Shown in pieces: positions 9,562 through 18,796 of a DNA stretch of 64,000 nucleotides (the stretch's first letter is position 1; the number at the start of each line of letters is the position of its first letter). The stretch is from Cellulomonas wangleii (lineage in GTDB: Bacteria; Actinomycetota; Actinomycetes; Actinomycetales; Cellulomonadaceae): NCBI RefSeq assembly GCF_018388445.1, contig NZ_CP074405.1, positions 3,596,001-3,660,000 on the forward strand, written 5' to 3'. The notes beneath the pieces were generated by a model that searched no databases, was not told where the DNA came from, and saw only the letters and a list, made by a program, of their open reading frames with translations. Made by a program: the position numbers and the translations under genes.

Positions 9562-10731
9562 ATGGCCACCACGTCCAGCACGCGTGCAGGGACCGTCCGG
9601 GGTCGGGGTCGCGGCCGCCTGAGCCGCGGCGAGCGGGTGTCCATCGCCGGCATGGCGTCGGTCGTGCTCGCGCTGACCGTGGTGGGCTGGGGCGTCCTGG
9701 TCCTCGTCGTGGCCCCGGCACGCTTCCAGGTGGACTCCACGACCGTGTTCGGCGTCGGACTGGGGCTCACCGCGTACACCCTCGGCATGCGGCACGCCTT
9801 CGACGCCGACCACATCGCCGCCATCGACAACACCACCCGCAAGCTCATGACCGACGGGCAGCGGCCGGTGTCCGTCGGGTTCTGGTTCTCGCTCGGCCAC
9901 TCCACGGTCGTGCTCGTGCTGTGCGTGCTGCTCGCGTTCGGGGTCCGCGCGCTGGCCGGGCAGGTCGAGGACGAGTCGTCGACGCTGCAGCGGACCACCG
10001 GGATGATCGGCATCTCCGTGTCGGCGGTGTTCCTGCTGGTCATCGGCATCCTCAACCTCGTCGTGCTGCGCCAGATCCTGCGCGTCTTCAAGGACATGCG
10101 CGGCGGGCGGTACGACGAGGAGACGCTCGAGCAGCACCTGAACAACCGCGGGCTGCTCAACCGCGTGCTCGGCCCGGCGACGCGGGCGGTGCGCAAGCCG
10201 TGGCACATGTACCCCGTGGGGCTGCTCTTCGGCCTGGGCTTCGACACCGCGACCGAGGTGTCGCTGCTCGTCCTCGCGGGCGGCGCCGCGGCGTTCCAGC
10301 TGCCCTGGTACGCGATCCTCACGCTGCCCGTGCTCTTCGCCGCCGGGATGACGCTGCTCGACTCCATCGACGGCTGCTTCATGAACTTCGCCTACGGCTG
10401 GGCGTTCTCCAAGCCGGTGCGCAAGGTCTACTACAACATCACCATCACCGGGCTGTCGGTGGCGGTCGCGCTGCTCATCGGCGGCATCGAGGTGATGTCG
10501 ATCGTGTCCGAGCGGCTGGGCCTGGAGTCGGGACCGATCGCGTGGGTCGGTGGGCTCGACCTCGGGCACGTCGGGTTCGTCATCGTCGGGCTCTTCGTGG
10601 TCACGTGGGTCGTAGCGCTCGCGGTGTGGCGGTTCGGCCGCGTCGAGGAGCGCTGGACCGCCGACCTGAGCCGGGCTCAGGCGCCGGAGGTGGACGACGG
10701 CACGGCGCCGCCGTCGGGGTCGAACCGGTAG
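9562..10731 (+). CDS. NiCoT-family nickel/cobalt permease
   Basis: This 389-aa membrane protein carries the full NiCoT signature: RHAFDADHIAAIDNTTR in helix II, FSLGHSTVV and LFGLGFDTATE. The His/Asp residues of HAFDADH bind the metal. About eight helices follow a short Arg-rich N-terminus. It imports Ni2+ or Co2+ for enzymes such as urease, hydrogenase or B12-dependent proteins, none of which lies in this window. ATG 9562 has GGGGGGAGC upstream. The divergent Fur-family gene probably controls it. Its last 55 bp overlap the convergent kdpE gene, which is unusual and leaves no room for a terminator between them. Confidence 0.93.
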   Translation: MATTSSTRAGTVRGRGRGRLSRGERVSIAGMASVVLALTVVGWGVLVLVVAPARFQVDSTTVFGVGLGLTAYTLGMRHAFDADHIAAIDNTTRKLMTDGQRPVSVGFWFSLGHSTVVLVLCVLLAFGVRALAGQVEDESSTLQRTTGMIGISVSAVFLLVIGILNLVVLRQILRVFKDMRGGRYDEETLEQHLNNRGLLNRVLGPATRAVRKPWHMYPVGLLFGLGFDTATEVSLLVLAGGAAAFQLPWYAILTLPVLFAAGMTLLDSIDGCFMNFAYGWAFSKPVRKVYYNITITGLSVAVALLIGGIEVMSIVSERLGLESGPIAWVGGLDLGHVGFVIVGLFVVTWVVALAVWRFGRVEERWTADLSRAQAPEVDDGTAPPSGSNR

Positions 10732-11399
10732 CCCATGCCCGCCTCGGTGAGCAGGTGCCGGGGACGCGCGGGCTCCGGCTCGAGCTTCTTGCGCAGCTGG
10801 GCGACGTACAGCCGCAGGTAGCCGGTGTCGGTGACGTGCTGCGAGCCCCAGATCTCGGTGAGCAGGGTCTGGCGCGTCACGAGCCGGCCAGGGTTGCGCA
10901 CGAGCCGCTCCAGCACCTGCCACTCGGTGGGCGTCAGCCGCACGGGCGCCCCGGCGCCGTCCGGGCCGCGCAGCACGGTGCGGGCCGACAGGTCGACCGT
11001 GACGTCGCCGAACCGCACCACCGGGGCGGCATCGACGCCCAGCACGACGCGCCGCGTCAGCGCCCGGATCCGCGCCAGCAGCTCCTCGATCGAGAACGGC
11101 TTGGTGACGTAGTCGTCGGCGCCCGCGTCGAGCGCGTCGACCTTGTCGGCGGCGCCGGTGCGCCCGGAGACGACGAGGATCGGCGACTGCGACCAGCCGC
11201 GCACCGCGTGGATGACGTCGACGCCGTCCAGGCCGGGCATGCCGAGGTCGAGCATGAGGACGTCCGGCCGGTGGTCGATCGCCTGCGTGATCGCCTGCGG
11301 CCCCGACGTCGCGGTGACGATGTCGTAGCCCTGCGCGGTGAGCGTGATGCGCAGCGCCCGCAGGATCTGCGGGTCGTCGTCCGCGATGAGGATCCTCAT
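10677..11399 (-). CDS. kdpE: KdpE, potassium-responsive OmpR-type response regulator
   Basis: This 240-aa protein has a receiver domain (MRILIADDDP, phospho-acceptor Asp51 in LMLDLGMPG, conserved Lys in DYVTKPF) and an OmpR/PhoB winged helix (LTPTEWQVLERLVRNPGRLVTR, YLRLYVAQLRKKLEP). It is phosphorylated by KdpD and activates the kdp operon at low K+ or high osmolarity. The start ATG overlaps the kdpD stop by four bases (ATGA), so the two are translationally coupled at the operon's end. The terminal DPDGGAVPSSTSGA extension lies in the 55-bp overlap with the NiCoT gene. Confidence 0.96.
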   Translation of the reverse strand: MRILIADDDPQILRALRITLTAQGYDIVTATSGPQAITQAIDHRPDVLMLDLGMPGLDGVDVIHAVRGWSQSPILVVSGRTGAADKVDALDAGADDYVTKPFSIEELLARIRALTRRVVLGVDAAPVVRFGDVTVDLSARTVLRGPDGAGAPVRLTPTEWQVLERLVRNPGRLVTRQTLLTEIWGSQHVTDTGYLRLYVAQLRKKLEPEPARPRHLLTEAGMGYRFDPDGGAVPSSTSGA

Positions 11400-13951
11400 G
11401 CCGCCGTCCCCCTCGTCGCGTCGGCAGGGTCGTCCGTGCCGGCCGACGGCAGCGCCACCACCATCGTCAGCCCGCCGCCCGGGGTGTCCTCGGGCATGAG
11501 CGTGCCGCCCATGCCGGTGACGAACCCCTTGGACAGCGCCAGGCCCAGACCCAGGCCGGTGGCGTTGTCGGTGTCCCCCAGCCGCTGGAACGGTACGAAG
11601 ACGTCGTCGCGCCTCTCGCGCGGGATGCCGGGGCCGTGGTCGACGACGCGGATCTGCACGGCCCCCGCGAAGGTGCTGGTCGCGACGCGCACCCGCGTGC
11701 CGGGCGGGGCGTGCCGCGTCGCGTTGGCCAGCAGGTTCACCACCACGCGCTGCAGCAGCACGGGGTCGGCCAGGACCGGCGGCACCGCCAGGTCGAGGTC
11801 GAGCTCGACCTCGTCGGGGCCCAGGCCCAGCTCGTCCAGCGCGGGCAGCACGACGTCGGCGGTGTCGACGTGGGTGCGGGCGAACGCGAGCACCCCCGCG
11901 TCGAGCCGGCTGACGTCCAGCAGGTCGGTCATGAGCGTCGCCAGGGCGCGCAGGCTCTCGTCGGCGGTGTCGAGCAGCTCGGCGCGGTCGGACGGGCTCA
12001 GCCGCGAACCGGCCGTCCGCAGGCCGCCGACGGCGGCGGTCGCGGCGCTCAGCGGGCGGCGCAGGTCGTGGCTGAGGGCCGAGAGCAGCGCGCTGCGCAC
12101 GCGGTCCGACGCGGTGAGGTGGTCGACCTCGCTGGCCACCGACGCCAGGTCGCTGCGCTCGAGGGCGGCGCGCAGCTGGACGGCGATGACGTTGAGCAGC
12201 CGCCGCTCGGACGCCGCGACGTCGGGCCCGTAGAGCTGGAGCACGGCGCGCTCGTCGACCGGCACGGTCGTGCCGGGCTCGCCGGGCGGCACCTCGCCGT
12301 CCGACGCGAGCACCGTGCCGCCCGGGTCGCCGCCACCGTGCGGGGGCCCGCCCGGGGGCCCACCCACCACGAGCCGTGCCGCCGTCATGCCGAACGCCTC
12401 ACGTGCCCGGCCGACGAGCGCGGCGACGGCGTCCTGCCCCCGCAGCACGCTGCCGGCGACGGTCGCCAGCAGCTCGCTCTCCGCCGCGGCGCGGTGGGCG
12501 GCGCGCGTGGTGCGGGCGGCACGGTCGACCACCACGCTGACCAGCACGGCGATGACGACGTACAGCACGAGCGCGAGGGCGTGCGACGGCTCCGAGACGG
12601 TGACGGTGTGCAGGGGGTCGACGAACAGGAAGTCGATCGTCAGCCCGGACAGCACCGCCGCGTAGACCGCGGGCCACAGGCCGCCGACGAGCGCGGTCAC
12701 CACCACCAGCAGCTGGTACGCCAGGACGTCGGCGACGAACGCGTCGGTGCTGCGCGTCGCGACCAGCAGCCACGTCAGCAGCGGCCCGCCGACGAGCGCG
12801 AGCGCGAACCCGGCGACGCGCCGCCGCCGCGTGAGCGCGCCGCCGACGCGCGGCAGCCGCGGCCGCCCGCCCGCGGCGGCGTGGTTGACGACGTGCACGT
12901 CGATCTTCCCCGCCTCGCGGGTCACGGTCGCGCCGATGCCGGGGCCGCTGAGCGCCGTGGCGAGCCACCCGCGCCGCGACACCCCGATGACGAGCTGGGT
13001 CGCGTCGACCGCGGTGGCGAAGTCGACGAGCGCGCGCGGGACGTCGTCGCCGACGACCTGGTGGTAGGTGCCGCCGAGCTGCTCGACGAGCGCCCGCTGG
13101 TGCGCGAGCGCGCCGGGGGCGGCACCGCGCAGGCCGTCCTGGCGTGTGACGTGCACGGCCAGCAGCTGCCCGCCGGCCGAGCGTGCGGCGATGCGCGCGC
13201 CGCGGCGGATCAGCGTCTCCCCCTCGGGCCCACCGGTGAGCGTGACGACGACCCGCTCGCGCGCCTCCCACGGGCTGTCGATGCCGTGCTCGGTGCGGTA
13301 CAGGCGCAGCGCCGCGTCGACCTCGTCGGCCAGCCACAGCAGCGCGAGCTCGCGCAGCGCCGTGAGGTTGCCGAGGCGGAAGTAGTTCGACAGCGCGGCG
13401 TCCACGCGCTCGGCCGGGTACACGTAGCCGCCGGCGAGCCGGTCGCGCAGCGCCTGCGGTGCGAGGTCGACCACCTCGACCTGGTCGGCGGCGCGCAGCA
13501 CGGCGTCGGGGATCGTCTCGCGCTGGACGACGCCGGTGATCTTCTCCACCACGTCGTTGAGGGACTCGATGTGCTGGATGTTCACGGTCGAGAGCACGTC
13601 GATCCCGGCGTCGAGCAGGGCGTCCACGTCCTGCCACCGCTTGGTGCGCGCCAGGCCGGGCGCGTTGGTGTGCGCGAGCTCGTCGACCAGCGCGACGTCC
13701 GGGCGGCGGGCCAGCACGGCGTCGACGTCGAGCTCGGTGAGCTCGACCTCCCGGTGCCGGACCGCGCGGCGCGGCACCACCTCCAGGCCCTCGACCATCG
13801 CGGCCGTGTGGGCGCGGCCGTGGGTCTCCACGACCGCGACCACGACGTCACGCCCCTCGTCACGCAGGCGGCGGCCCTCCTCGAGCATCGCGTAGGTCTT
13901 GCCCACGCCCGGTGCCGCCCCGAGGAGGACGCGGAGCCGCCCACGCGCCAT
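11396..13951 (-). CDS. kdpD: KdpD, sensor histidine kinase
   Basis: This 851-aa protein has the full KdpD architecture. First comes the KdpD signature domain with Walker A GAAPGVGKT (about 11-19) and DELAHTNAPG, then a USP-like domain (about 250-365). A DUF4118 four-helix membrane region (about 375-490), a GAF-like region, HisKA with His628 in SHDLRRP and an HATPase domain (NLLANATRH, DHGPGIP, GLGLGLALSKG) follow. It senses K+ limitation and turgor and phosphorylates KdpE. In other bacteria the USP-like domain binds c-di-AMP. The start lies 2 bp after the kdpC stop. Confidence 0.96.
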   Translation of the reverse strand: MARGRLRVLLGAAPGVGKTYAMLEEGRRLRDEGRDVVVAVVETHGRAHTAAMVEGLEVVPRRAVRHREVELTELDVDAVLARRPDVALVDELAHTNAPGLARTKRWQDVDALLDAGIDVLSTVNIQHIESLNDVVEKITGVVQRETIPDAVLRAADQVEVVDLAPQALRDRLAGGYVYPAERVDAALSNYFRLGNLTALRELALLWLADEVDAALRLYRTEHGIDSPWEARERVVVTLTGGPEGETLIRRGARIAARSAGGQLLAVHVTRQDGLRGAAPGALAHQRALVEQLGGTYHQVVGDDVPRALVDFATAVDATQLVIGVSRRGWLATALSGPGIGATVTREAGKIDVHVVNHAAAGGRPRLPRVGGALTRRRRVAGFALALVGGPLLTWLLVATRSTDAFVADVLAYQLLVVVTALVGGLWPAVYAAVLSGLTIDFLFVDPLHTVTVSEPSHALALVLYVVIAVLVSVVVDRAARTTRAAHRAAAESELLATVAGSVLRGQDAVAALVGRAREAFGMTAARLVVGGPPGGPPHGGGDPGGTVLASDGEVPPGEPGTTVPVDERAVLQLYGPDVAASERRLLNVIAVQLRAALERSDLASVASEVDHLTASDRVRSALLSALSHDLRRPLSAATAAVGGLRTAGSRLSPSDRAELLDTADESLRALATLMTDLLDVSRLDAGVLAFARTHVDTADVVLPALDELGLGPDEVELDLDLAVPPVLADPVLLQRVVVNLLANATRHAPPGTRVRVATSTFAGAVQIRVVDHGPGIPRERRDDVFVPFQRLGDTDNATGLGLGLALSKGFVTGMGGTLMPEDTPGGGLTMVVALPSAGTDDPADATRGTAA

Positions 13952-13953
13952 GC

Positions 13954-14568
13954 TCAGCCCTCCTGGTCGTCGAGGGCGAGGTTGAGCCGCAGCACGTTCA
14001 CGGTCGGCTCGCCCACGAACCCCAGGCCGCGTCCCCCAGTGTGCCGCGCCACGAGGTCGGCGACGTCCTGCTCCGACATCCCGCGCGCCGCGGCGACGCG
14101 CGGCACCTGCAGCGCCGCGTACGCGGGGCTGACGTGCGGGTCCAGGCCGGACGCGGACGCAGTGACGGCGTCGGGCGGCACGTCGGACGGCTCGACCCCC
14201 TCGAGCGCCGCGACCTGTGCGCGCCGGTCCGCGATCGCGGCGACCAGGTCCGGGTTCTCCGGCCCCAGGTTGGAGCCCGACGACGCCCCCGCGTCGTACC
14301 CGTCGCCCGCGGCCGACGGCCGGGGCTGGAAGTACCGGGCCAGCGGCTCGCCGTCGACGTCGGTGAACGACTGGCCGATCAGCGCGGACCCGACCACGGT
14401 GCCGTCGGGACCCGTGAGGAGCGAGCCGCCCGCCTGCGCGGGGGCGACCAGCTGCGCGACGCCCGTGACGACGGCGGTGTAGCCGACGCCGAGCAGGAGG
14501 GTGAGGACGACCATGGCGCGGACGGCGACGCCCAGGGTGCGGGCGGCGGTGCGGGTGGCGAGGGGCAT
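13954..14568 (-). CDS. kdpC: KdpC, potassium-transporting ATPase subunit C
   Basis: This 204-aa protein has one N-terminal membrane helix (VRAMVVLTLLLGVGYTAVVTGVAQ) and an extracytoplasmic domain. The KdpC motifs are GSALIGQ, FQPRPSAA, GSNLGPENPDL, PDAVTASASGLDPHVSP and TVNVLRLN. It stabilises the KdpFABC complex and aids K+ and ATP binding. ATG 14568 has GAGGAG eight bases upstream; the frame is open far upstream but only this start gives the KdpC N-terminus. A 53-bp spacer made of short GGGAC iterations separates it from kdpB, the only real gap inside the operon. Confidence 0.95.
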   Translation of the reverse strand: MPLATRTAARTLGVAVRAMVVLTLLLGVGYTAVVTGVAQLVAPAQAGGSLLTGPDGTVVGSALIGQSFTDVDGEPLARYFQPRPSAAGDGYDAGASSGSNLGPENPDLVAAIADRRAQVAALEGVEPSDVPPDAVTASASGLDPHVSPAYAALQVPRVAAARGMSEQDVADLVARHTGGRGLGFVGEPTVNVLRLNLALDDQEG

Positions 14569-14621
14569 GCGGGTTCTCCTCGTGCGGGACGGGACGGGAC
14601 GGGCCGGGACGTGCGGGTGCG

Positions 14622-16778
14622 TCAGTAGCCGGGCAGGAGGCGGACGACCAGGTCGATGAGCCAGATGCCCACGAACGGCACGACGACGCCGCCGAGCCCG
14701 TAGACCAGGAGGTTGCGGCCGAGGACGGCGGAGGCGTCGAGGGGCCGGTACCGCACGCCGCGCAGCGCGAGCGGGATGAGCGCGACGATGACCAGCGCGT
14801 TGAACACGACCGCGGAGAGGACCGCCGAGGCCGGCGAGTGCAGGCCCATGACGTTCAGTGCGGCGAGCCCCGGGAACACGCCCATGAACATCGCGGGGAT
14901 GATCGCGAAGTACTTGGCGACGTCGTTGGCGATGGAGAACGTCGTCAGCGCGCCGCGGGTGATGAGCAGCTGCTTGCCGATGCGCACGACGTCGATGAGC
15001 TTGGTCGGGTCCGAGTCGAGGTCGACCATGTTGCCCGCCTCCTTCGCGGCCGACGTGCCCGTGTTCATCGCCATGCCGACGTCGGCCTGCGCGAGCGCCG
15101 GGGCGTCGTTGGTGCCGTCGCCCGTCATCGCGACGAGGTGGCCGCCGGCCTGCTCGGCGCGGATCAGCGCGAGCTTGTCCTCGGGGGTCGCCTCGGCGAG
15201 AACGTCGTCGACACCCGCCTCGGCCGCGATGGCGCGGGCGGTCACGGGGTTGTCGCCCGTGACCATGACGGTGCGGATGCCCATGGCGCGCAGCTCGGCG
15301 AACCGCTGGGCGAGCCCCTCCTTGACGACGTCCTTGAGGTGCACGACGCCGAGCACGCGACCGGCGCGACCGGGTGCCGCGACCGCGACGACCAGCGGCG
15401 TGCCGCCGGACCGTGCGACGTGCTCGACGGCGGCGTCCAGCTCGGCCCGGACGTCGGGCGCCATGGGCGTCCCCTCCGCCTCGAGCCACGCGACGACCGC
15501 CGAACCGGCCCCCTTGCGGATCCGCGCGCCGTCGGGCTCGTCGAGCCCGGACATGCGGGTCTGCGCGGTGAACGGCACGACCTCCCCGGGCACGACCGTG
15601 CCCACGTCGGCACCGCTGCGGCGGGCCAGGTCGACGACCGACGTGCCCTCCGGTGTCGGGTCCGCGAGCGACGCGAGGGCCGCGGCTCGCACCAGCTCGG
15701 CCTGCTGGACGTCACCGAGCGGGACGAAGGCGACCGCCTGCCGGTTGCCGTAGGTGATCGTGCCGGTCTTGTCGAGCAGCAGCGTCGTCACGTCGCCCGC
15801 GGCCTCGACGGCCCGTCCCGACATGGCGAGCACGTTGTGCTGCACCAGGCGGTCCATACCGGCGATGCCGATGGCGGACAGCAGCGCGCCGATCGTCGTG
15901 GGGATGAGGCAGACCAGCAGCGCGACGAGGACGGCGACGCTCACCGGTTCCGCCGCGTACGACGCGATCGGGTTCAGCGTGAGCGCGACGACGACGAACA
16001 CGACCGACAGCGACGCCAGCAGGATCGACAGCGCGATCTCGTTGGGGGTCTTCTGCCGGCTCGCGCCCTCGACCAGCGCGATCATCCGGTCGACGAACGT
16101 CTCCCCCGGCTTCGAGGTGATCCGCACGACGACCCGGTCGGACAGCACGCGCGTCCCGCCCGTGACGGCCGAGCGGTCGCCCCCGGACTCGCGGACGACC
16201 GGCGCGGACTCCCCGGTGATCGCCGACTCGTCGACCGACGCGATGCCGTGGACGATCTCGCCGTCCCCGGGCACGAGCTCCCCCGCGCTGATGACGACGA
16301 CGTCACCGAGCCGCAGGTCCGCCGACGACACCTCGACCAGCGGAGCACGGGTCGCGCCCGGGTCGCCGGCTTCGTCGTAGGCCGCGACCTTGTGGGCCGC
16401 CGTCGCCGTGCGGGTGCGTCGCAGGGAGTCCGCCTGCGCCTTGCCGCGGCCCTCGGCGACGGACTCCGCGAGGTTCGCGAACAGGGCCGTGACCCACAGG
16501 ACCGCCGCGATGACGCCGGTGAACGACGCGGGCACGGTGGTGCCGCCCGACTCGGGGGGCCCGCCGAGGAAGGGCTCCGCGACGGCCAGCACGGTGGTGA
16601 GCGCCGCACCGACCCAGACCACGAACATCACGGGGTTGCGCCACATGTGCCGCGGGTCGAGCTTGCGGACCGCACCGGGCAGCGCGTCGCGGACCTGCGC
16701 CCACGTGAACGCGCCGGCGGGGGTGGGCGCCGGGGCGGGCGCGGGACGGGTGTCGGTGCGTTCGAGCGTGGTGGACAT
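14622..16778 (-). CDS. kdpB: KdpB, P-type ATPase catalytic subunit
   Basis: This 718-aa P-type ATPase has the phosphorylation motif DKTGT with Asp336, TGES (188-191, whose Ser is the inhibitory phosphosite in E. coli KdpB), the nucleotide-binding KGAGSAV, MVTGDN and [11 protein letters not shown], and membrane helices typical of class IA pumps ([20 protein letters not shown]). It hydrolyses ATP to drive K+ through KdpA. A Pro/Ala-rich N-terminal extension of about 20 residues precedes the conserved part. Its ATG shares one base with the kdpA stop (TGATG), so translation is coupled. Confidence 0.97.
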   Translation of the reverse strand: MSTTLERTDTRPAPAPAPTPAGAFTWAQVRDALPGAVRKLDPRHMWRNPVMFVVWVGAALTTVLAVAEPFLGGPPESGGTTVPASFTGVIAAVLWVTALFANLAESVAEGRGKAQADSLRRTRTATAAHKVAAYDEAGDPGATRAPLVEVSSADLRLGDVVVISAGELVPGDGEIVHGIASVDESAITGESAPVVRESGGDRSAVTGGTRVLSDRVVVRITSKPGETFVDRMIALVEGASRQKTPNEIALSILLASLSVVFVVVALTLNPIASYAAEPVSVAVLVALLVCLIPTTIGALLSAIGIAGMDRLVQHNVLAMSGRAVEAAGDVTTLLLDKTGTITYGNRQAVAFVPLGDVQQAELVRAAALASLADPTPEGTSVVDLARRSGADVGTVVPGEVVPFTAQTRMSGLDEPDGARIRKGAGSAVVAWLEAEGTPMAPDVRAELDAAVEHVARSGGTPLVVAVAAPGRAGRVLGVVHLKDVVKEGLAQRFAELRAMGIRTVMVTGDNPVTARAIAAEAGVDDVLAEATPEDKLALIRAEQAGGHLVAMTGDGTNDAPALAQADVGMAMNTGTSAAKEAGNMVDLDSDPTKLIDVVRIGKQLLITRGALTTFSIANDVAKYFAIIPAMFMGVFPGLAALNVMGLHSPASAVLSAVVFNALVIVALIPLALRGVRYRPLDASAVLGRNLLVYGLGGVVVPFVGIWLIDLVVRLLPGY

Positions 16779-18451
16779 CAGATCAGCCCTTCCGCCAGGG
16801 GACCCAGCGCGAGAACGGGGAAGTACGTGAGTGCGGTGAGGACGACGACCACACCGGCGAGCAGCCCGACGAACTGCGGGCGGTGGGTGGGCAGGGTGCC
16901 GGCCGTCGCGGGGACCGCGCCCTGCGCGGCCAGGGACCCGGCCAGCGCCAGGACCAGGACCATCGGCACGAACCGGCCGAGCAGGATCGCGACGCCCAGG
17001 GCCGTGTTCAGCCACGGCGTGTTCGCGGTGAGGCCGGCGAACGCCGAGCCGTTGTTGTTCGCGGCCGACGTGAACGCGTACAGCACCTCGGACATGCCGT
17101 GCACGCCGGGGTTCCAGATCGACGTCCCCTCGACGCTGTCGCGCAGCGCCGGCACCCCGAAGCTCAGGGCGGTGCCCGCGAGCACGAGGGTCGGCGTCAC
17201 GAGGATGTACAGGCTCGCGAGCTTGATCTCGCGCGGGCCGATCTTCTTGCCCAGGTACTCCGGGGTGCGGCCCACCAGCAGGCCGGCGACGAACACCGCG
17301 ACGACCGCGAGCACGAGCATCCCGTACAGGCCGGACCCGACGCCGCCGGGCGCGACCTCGCCGAGCATCATGTTGAGCATCGGCAGCATGCCGCCGAGCG
17401 CGGTGTACGAGTCGTGCATCGAGCTCACCGCACCCGTCGACGTGCCCGTGCTCGTCGTCGCGAACAGCGCCGACCAGACGATCCCGAAGCGGGCCTCCTT
17501 GCCCTCGGTCGCGGCGCCCGCGAGCGCCGGCGCGGTGCCGCCGGCGGCGGACTCCAGCGCGACGAGCGCGAGGAACGACGCCGAGAACAGCGCCGCCATG
17601 ACCCCGGCGATCGCGTACCCCTGCCGGTGGTCGCCGACCATGCGGCCGAAGGTGCGCGGCAGGCTGAACGGGATGACGAGCATGAGGACGATCTCGAGCA
17701 GGTTCGTCCACTGCGTGGGGTTCTCGAAGGGGTGCGCCGAGTTGGCGTTGTAGAACCCGCCGCCGTTGGTGCCGAGCAGCTTGATCGCCTCCTGCGAGGC
17801 GACGGGCCCGCCGGGGACCGACTGCGTCGCGCCGGCCAGCGTGGTCACGTCGGTGAACCCTGCGAGGTTCTGCACGACCCCGCCGACCACCAGCAGCACG
17901 GCCGCGAGCAGCGCGCCGGGCAGCAGGATGCGCAGGCAGCCGCGCAGCAGGTCGACCCAGAAGTTGCCGATCGTCACCGAGCGGCGCGCCGCGAACCCGC
18001 GCACGAGCGCGACGGCGACCGCCATGCCGACGGCCGCGGACACGAAGTTCTGCACCACCAGACCGGTGGCCTGCACGGTGTGCCCGAGCGTGAGCTCCGG
18101 GGAGTACGACTGCCAGTTGGTGTTGCCGACGAAGGACGCGGCGGTGTTGAACGCCAGGTGCTCCGACGGCGCCCCCAGCCCCAGCGACAGCGGGAGCCAC
18201 TGCTGCGTGCGCTGCAGCGCGTAGACGAGGACCACGCCGACGAACGAGAAGGCCAGCACGCTGCGCAGGTAGACGGGCCACGTCTGCTGCGAGCGCGGGT
18301 CGACGCCCAGCACGCGGTACACGGCACGCTCGACGCGCCAGTCCGTGCCGGTCGTGTAGACGTGCGCCATGTAGTCGCCGAGCGGCCGGTACGCGGCCGC
18401 GAGGAGCAGCAGGACCGCGCCGAGGGTGAGGACGGCCAGCAGCCCGGTCAT
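16778..18451 (-). CDS. kdpA: KdpA, potassium-translocating subunit
   Basis: This 557-aa protein with about ten helices contains the four pore-loop regions of the superfamily of K+ transporters (among them [47 protein letters not shown] and ANNNGSAF). It forms the K+ filter and tunnel of the Kdp pump. Its start shares one base with the kdpF stop and its stop shares one base with the kdpB start. Length and motifs match the family with no sign of damage. Confidence 0.97.
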   Translation of the reverse strand: MTGLLAVLTLGAVLLLLAAAYRPLGDYMAHVYTTGTDWRVERAVYRVLGVDPRSQQTWPVYLRSVLAFSFVGVVLVYALQRTQQWLPLSLGLGAPSEHLAFNTAASFVGNTNWQSYSPELTLGHTVQATGLVVQNFVSAAVGMAVAVALVRGFAARRSVTIGNFWVDLLRGCLRILLPGALLAAVLLVVGGVVQNLAGFTDVTTLAGATQSVPGGPVASQEAIKLLGTNGGGFYNANSAHPFENPTQWTNLLEIVLMLVIPFSLPRTFGRMVGDHRQGYAIAGVMAALFSASFLALVALESAAGGTAPALAGAATEGKEARFGIVWSALFATTSTGTSTGAVSSMHDSYTALGGMLPMLNMMLGEVAPGGVGSGLYGMLVLAVVAVFVAGLLVGRTPEYLGKKIGPREIKLASLYILVTPTLVLAGTALSFGVPALRDSVEGTSIWNPGVHGMSEVLYAFTSAANNNGSAFAGLTANTPWLNTALGVAILLGRFVPMVLVLALAGSLAAQGAVPATAGTLPTHRPQFVGLLAGVVVVLTALTYFPVLALGPLAEGLI

Positions 18452-18540
18452 CAGAAGCGCTCCGGTCGGACGAGCGCGACGAGCAGGTAGACGACCGCGG
18501 CGACGCCGAGCCCCGCGGCGAGCAGCTCGAGGACGATCAC
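18451..18540 (-). CDS. kdpF: KdpF, small potassium-pump subunit
   Basis: This 29-aa single-helix peptide reads [19 protein letters not shown] and ends LVRPERF, the conserved KdpF ending. In E. coli KdpF stabilises the Kdp complex in the membrane. The start is GTG 18540, which overlaps the stop of the upstream 27-aa ORF by four bases (GTGA). The stop overlaps the kdpA ATG by one base. The peptide is only the tail of a longer open frame, so it is easily missed. Confidence 0.92.
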   Translation of the reverse strand: MIVLELLAAGLGVAAVVYLLVALVRPERF

Positions 18541-18620
18541 AGCCGCTCCACCGCCTTGCCGAGGCAGGCGGTCAGCGCGAGCACGGCGGCCGCGGTGAGC
18601 AGGTAGACGATGTCGAGCAC
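18537..18620 (-). CDS. 27-aa membrane peptide heading the kdp operon
   Basis: GTG 18620 opens 27 codons ([20 protein letters not shown], then GKAVERL) ending in a TGA that overlaps the kdpF GTG by four bases. A GGAG lies eight bases before the start. The peptide is one membrane helix with a charged KAVERL tail, close in size and form to KdpF but with a different ending. I recall similar D-x-x-YL...ERL peptides upstream of kdpF in other actinomycetes, usually unannotated. A role as an extra small Kdp subunit, or as a coupling ORF for kdpF translation, is inference. Confidence 0.7.
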   Translation of the reverse strand: MLDIVYLLTAAAVLALTACLGKAVERL

Positions 18621-18704
18621 GTGGGTCTCCACGGTCCGGGGGACGGCTCCCGTCGTGGCGGGCGCCGGGCACCCGTCGGGGGCGCCGGCGACGATGCAAC
18701 ACCC

Positions 18705-18722
18705 GCGCCGGGCGCCCGGCGC
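18705..18722. repeat. 18-bp perfect GC palindrome in the kdp leader
   Basis: GCGCCGGGC joined directly to GCCCGGCGC lies between the presumed kdp promoter and the first small ORF. In the transcript it would fold into a stable hairpin. It may be structural, or a regulatory element of the leader. Confidence 0.45.
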
Positions 18723-18735
18723 CGGTCCTCACGGA

Positions 18736-18775
18736 ACCCATACGGCCGGCGGTCGCACCCTGACGGGTCCCTGAC
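18736..18775 (-). promoter_or_regulatory. Probable KdpE-dependent kdp promoter region
   Basis: On the minus strand GTCAGGG occurs twice, exactly 11 bases apart (plus-strand 18769-18775 and 18758-18764). That is the spacing used by OmpR/PhoB-type regulators. Fifteen bases further on lies TATGGGT (18736-18742), a weak -10 candidate. No good -35 is present, as expected for an activator-dependent promoter. The repeat sits about 140 bp before the first kdp ORF. Confidence 0.5.
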
Positions 18776-18795
18776 GCTCAGGGCCGTCGGGGACC
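18766..18795. terminator. Hairpin just after the BASS gene stop
   Basis: An 11-bp stem with one G-T pair (18766-18776 with 18785-18795) and an 8-base loop lies directly after the stop of the transporter gene (minus strand). No T-tract follows. It partly overlaps the presumed KdpE repeats. Confidence 0.5.
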
Positions 18796-18796
18796 G

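Noticed and set aside
14569..14621. Extra small gene between kdpB and kdpC
   Set aside because: The 53 bp consist of short GGGAC iterations without start, stop or ribosome binding site for another peptide.
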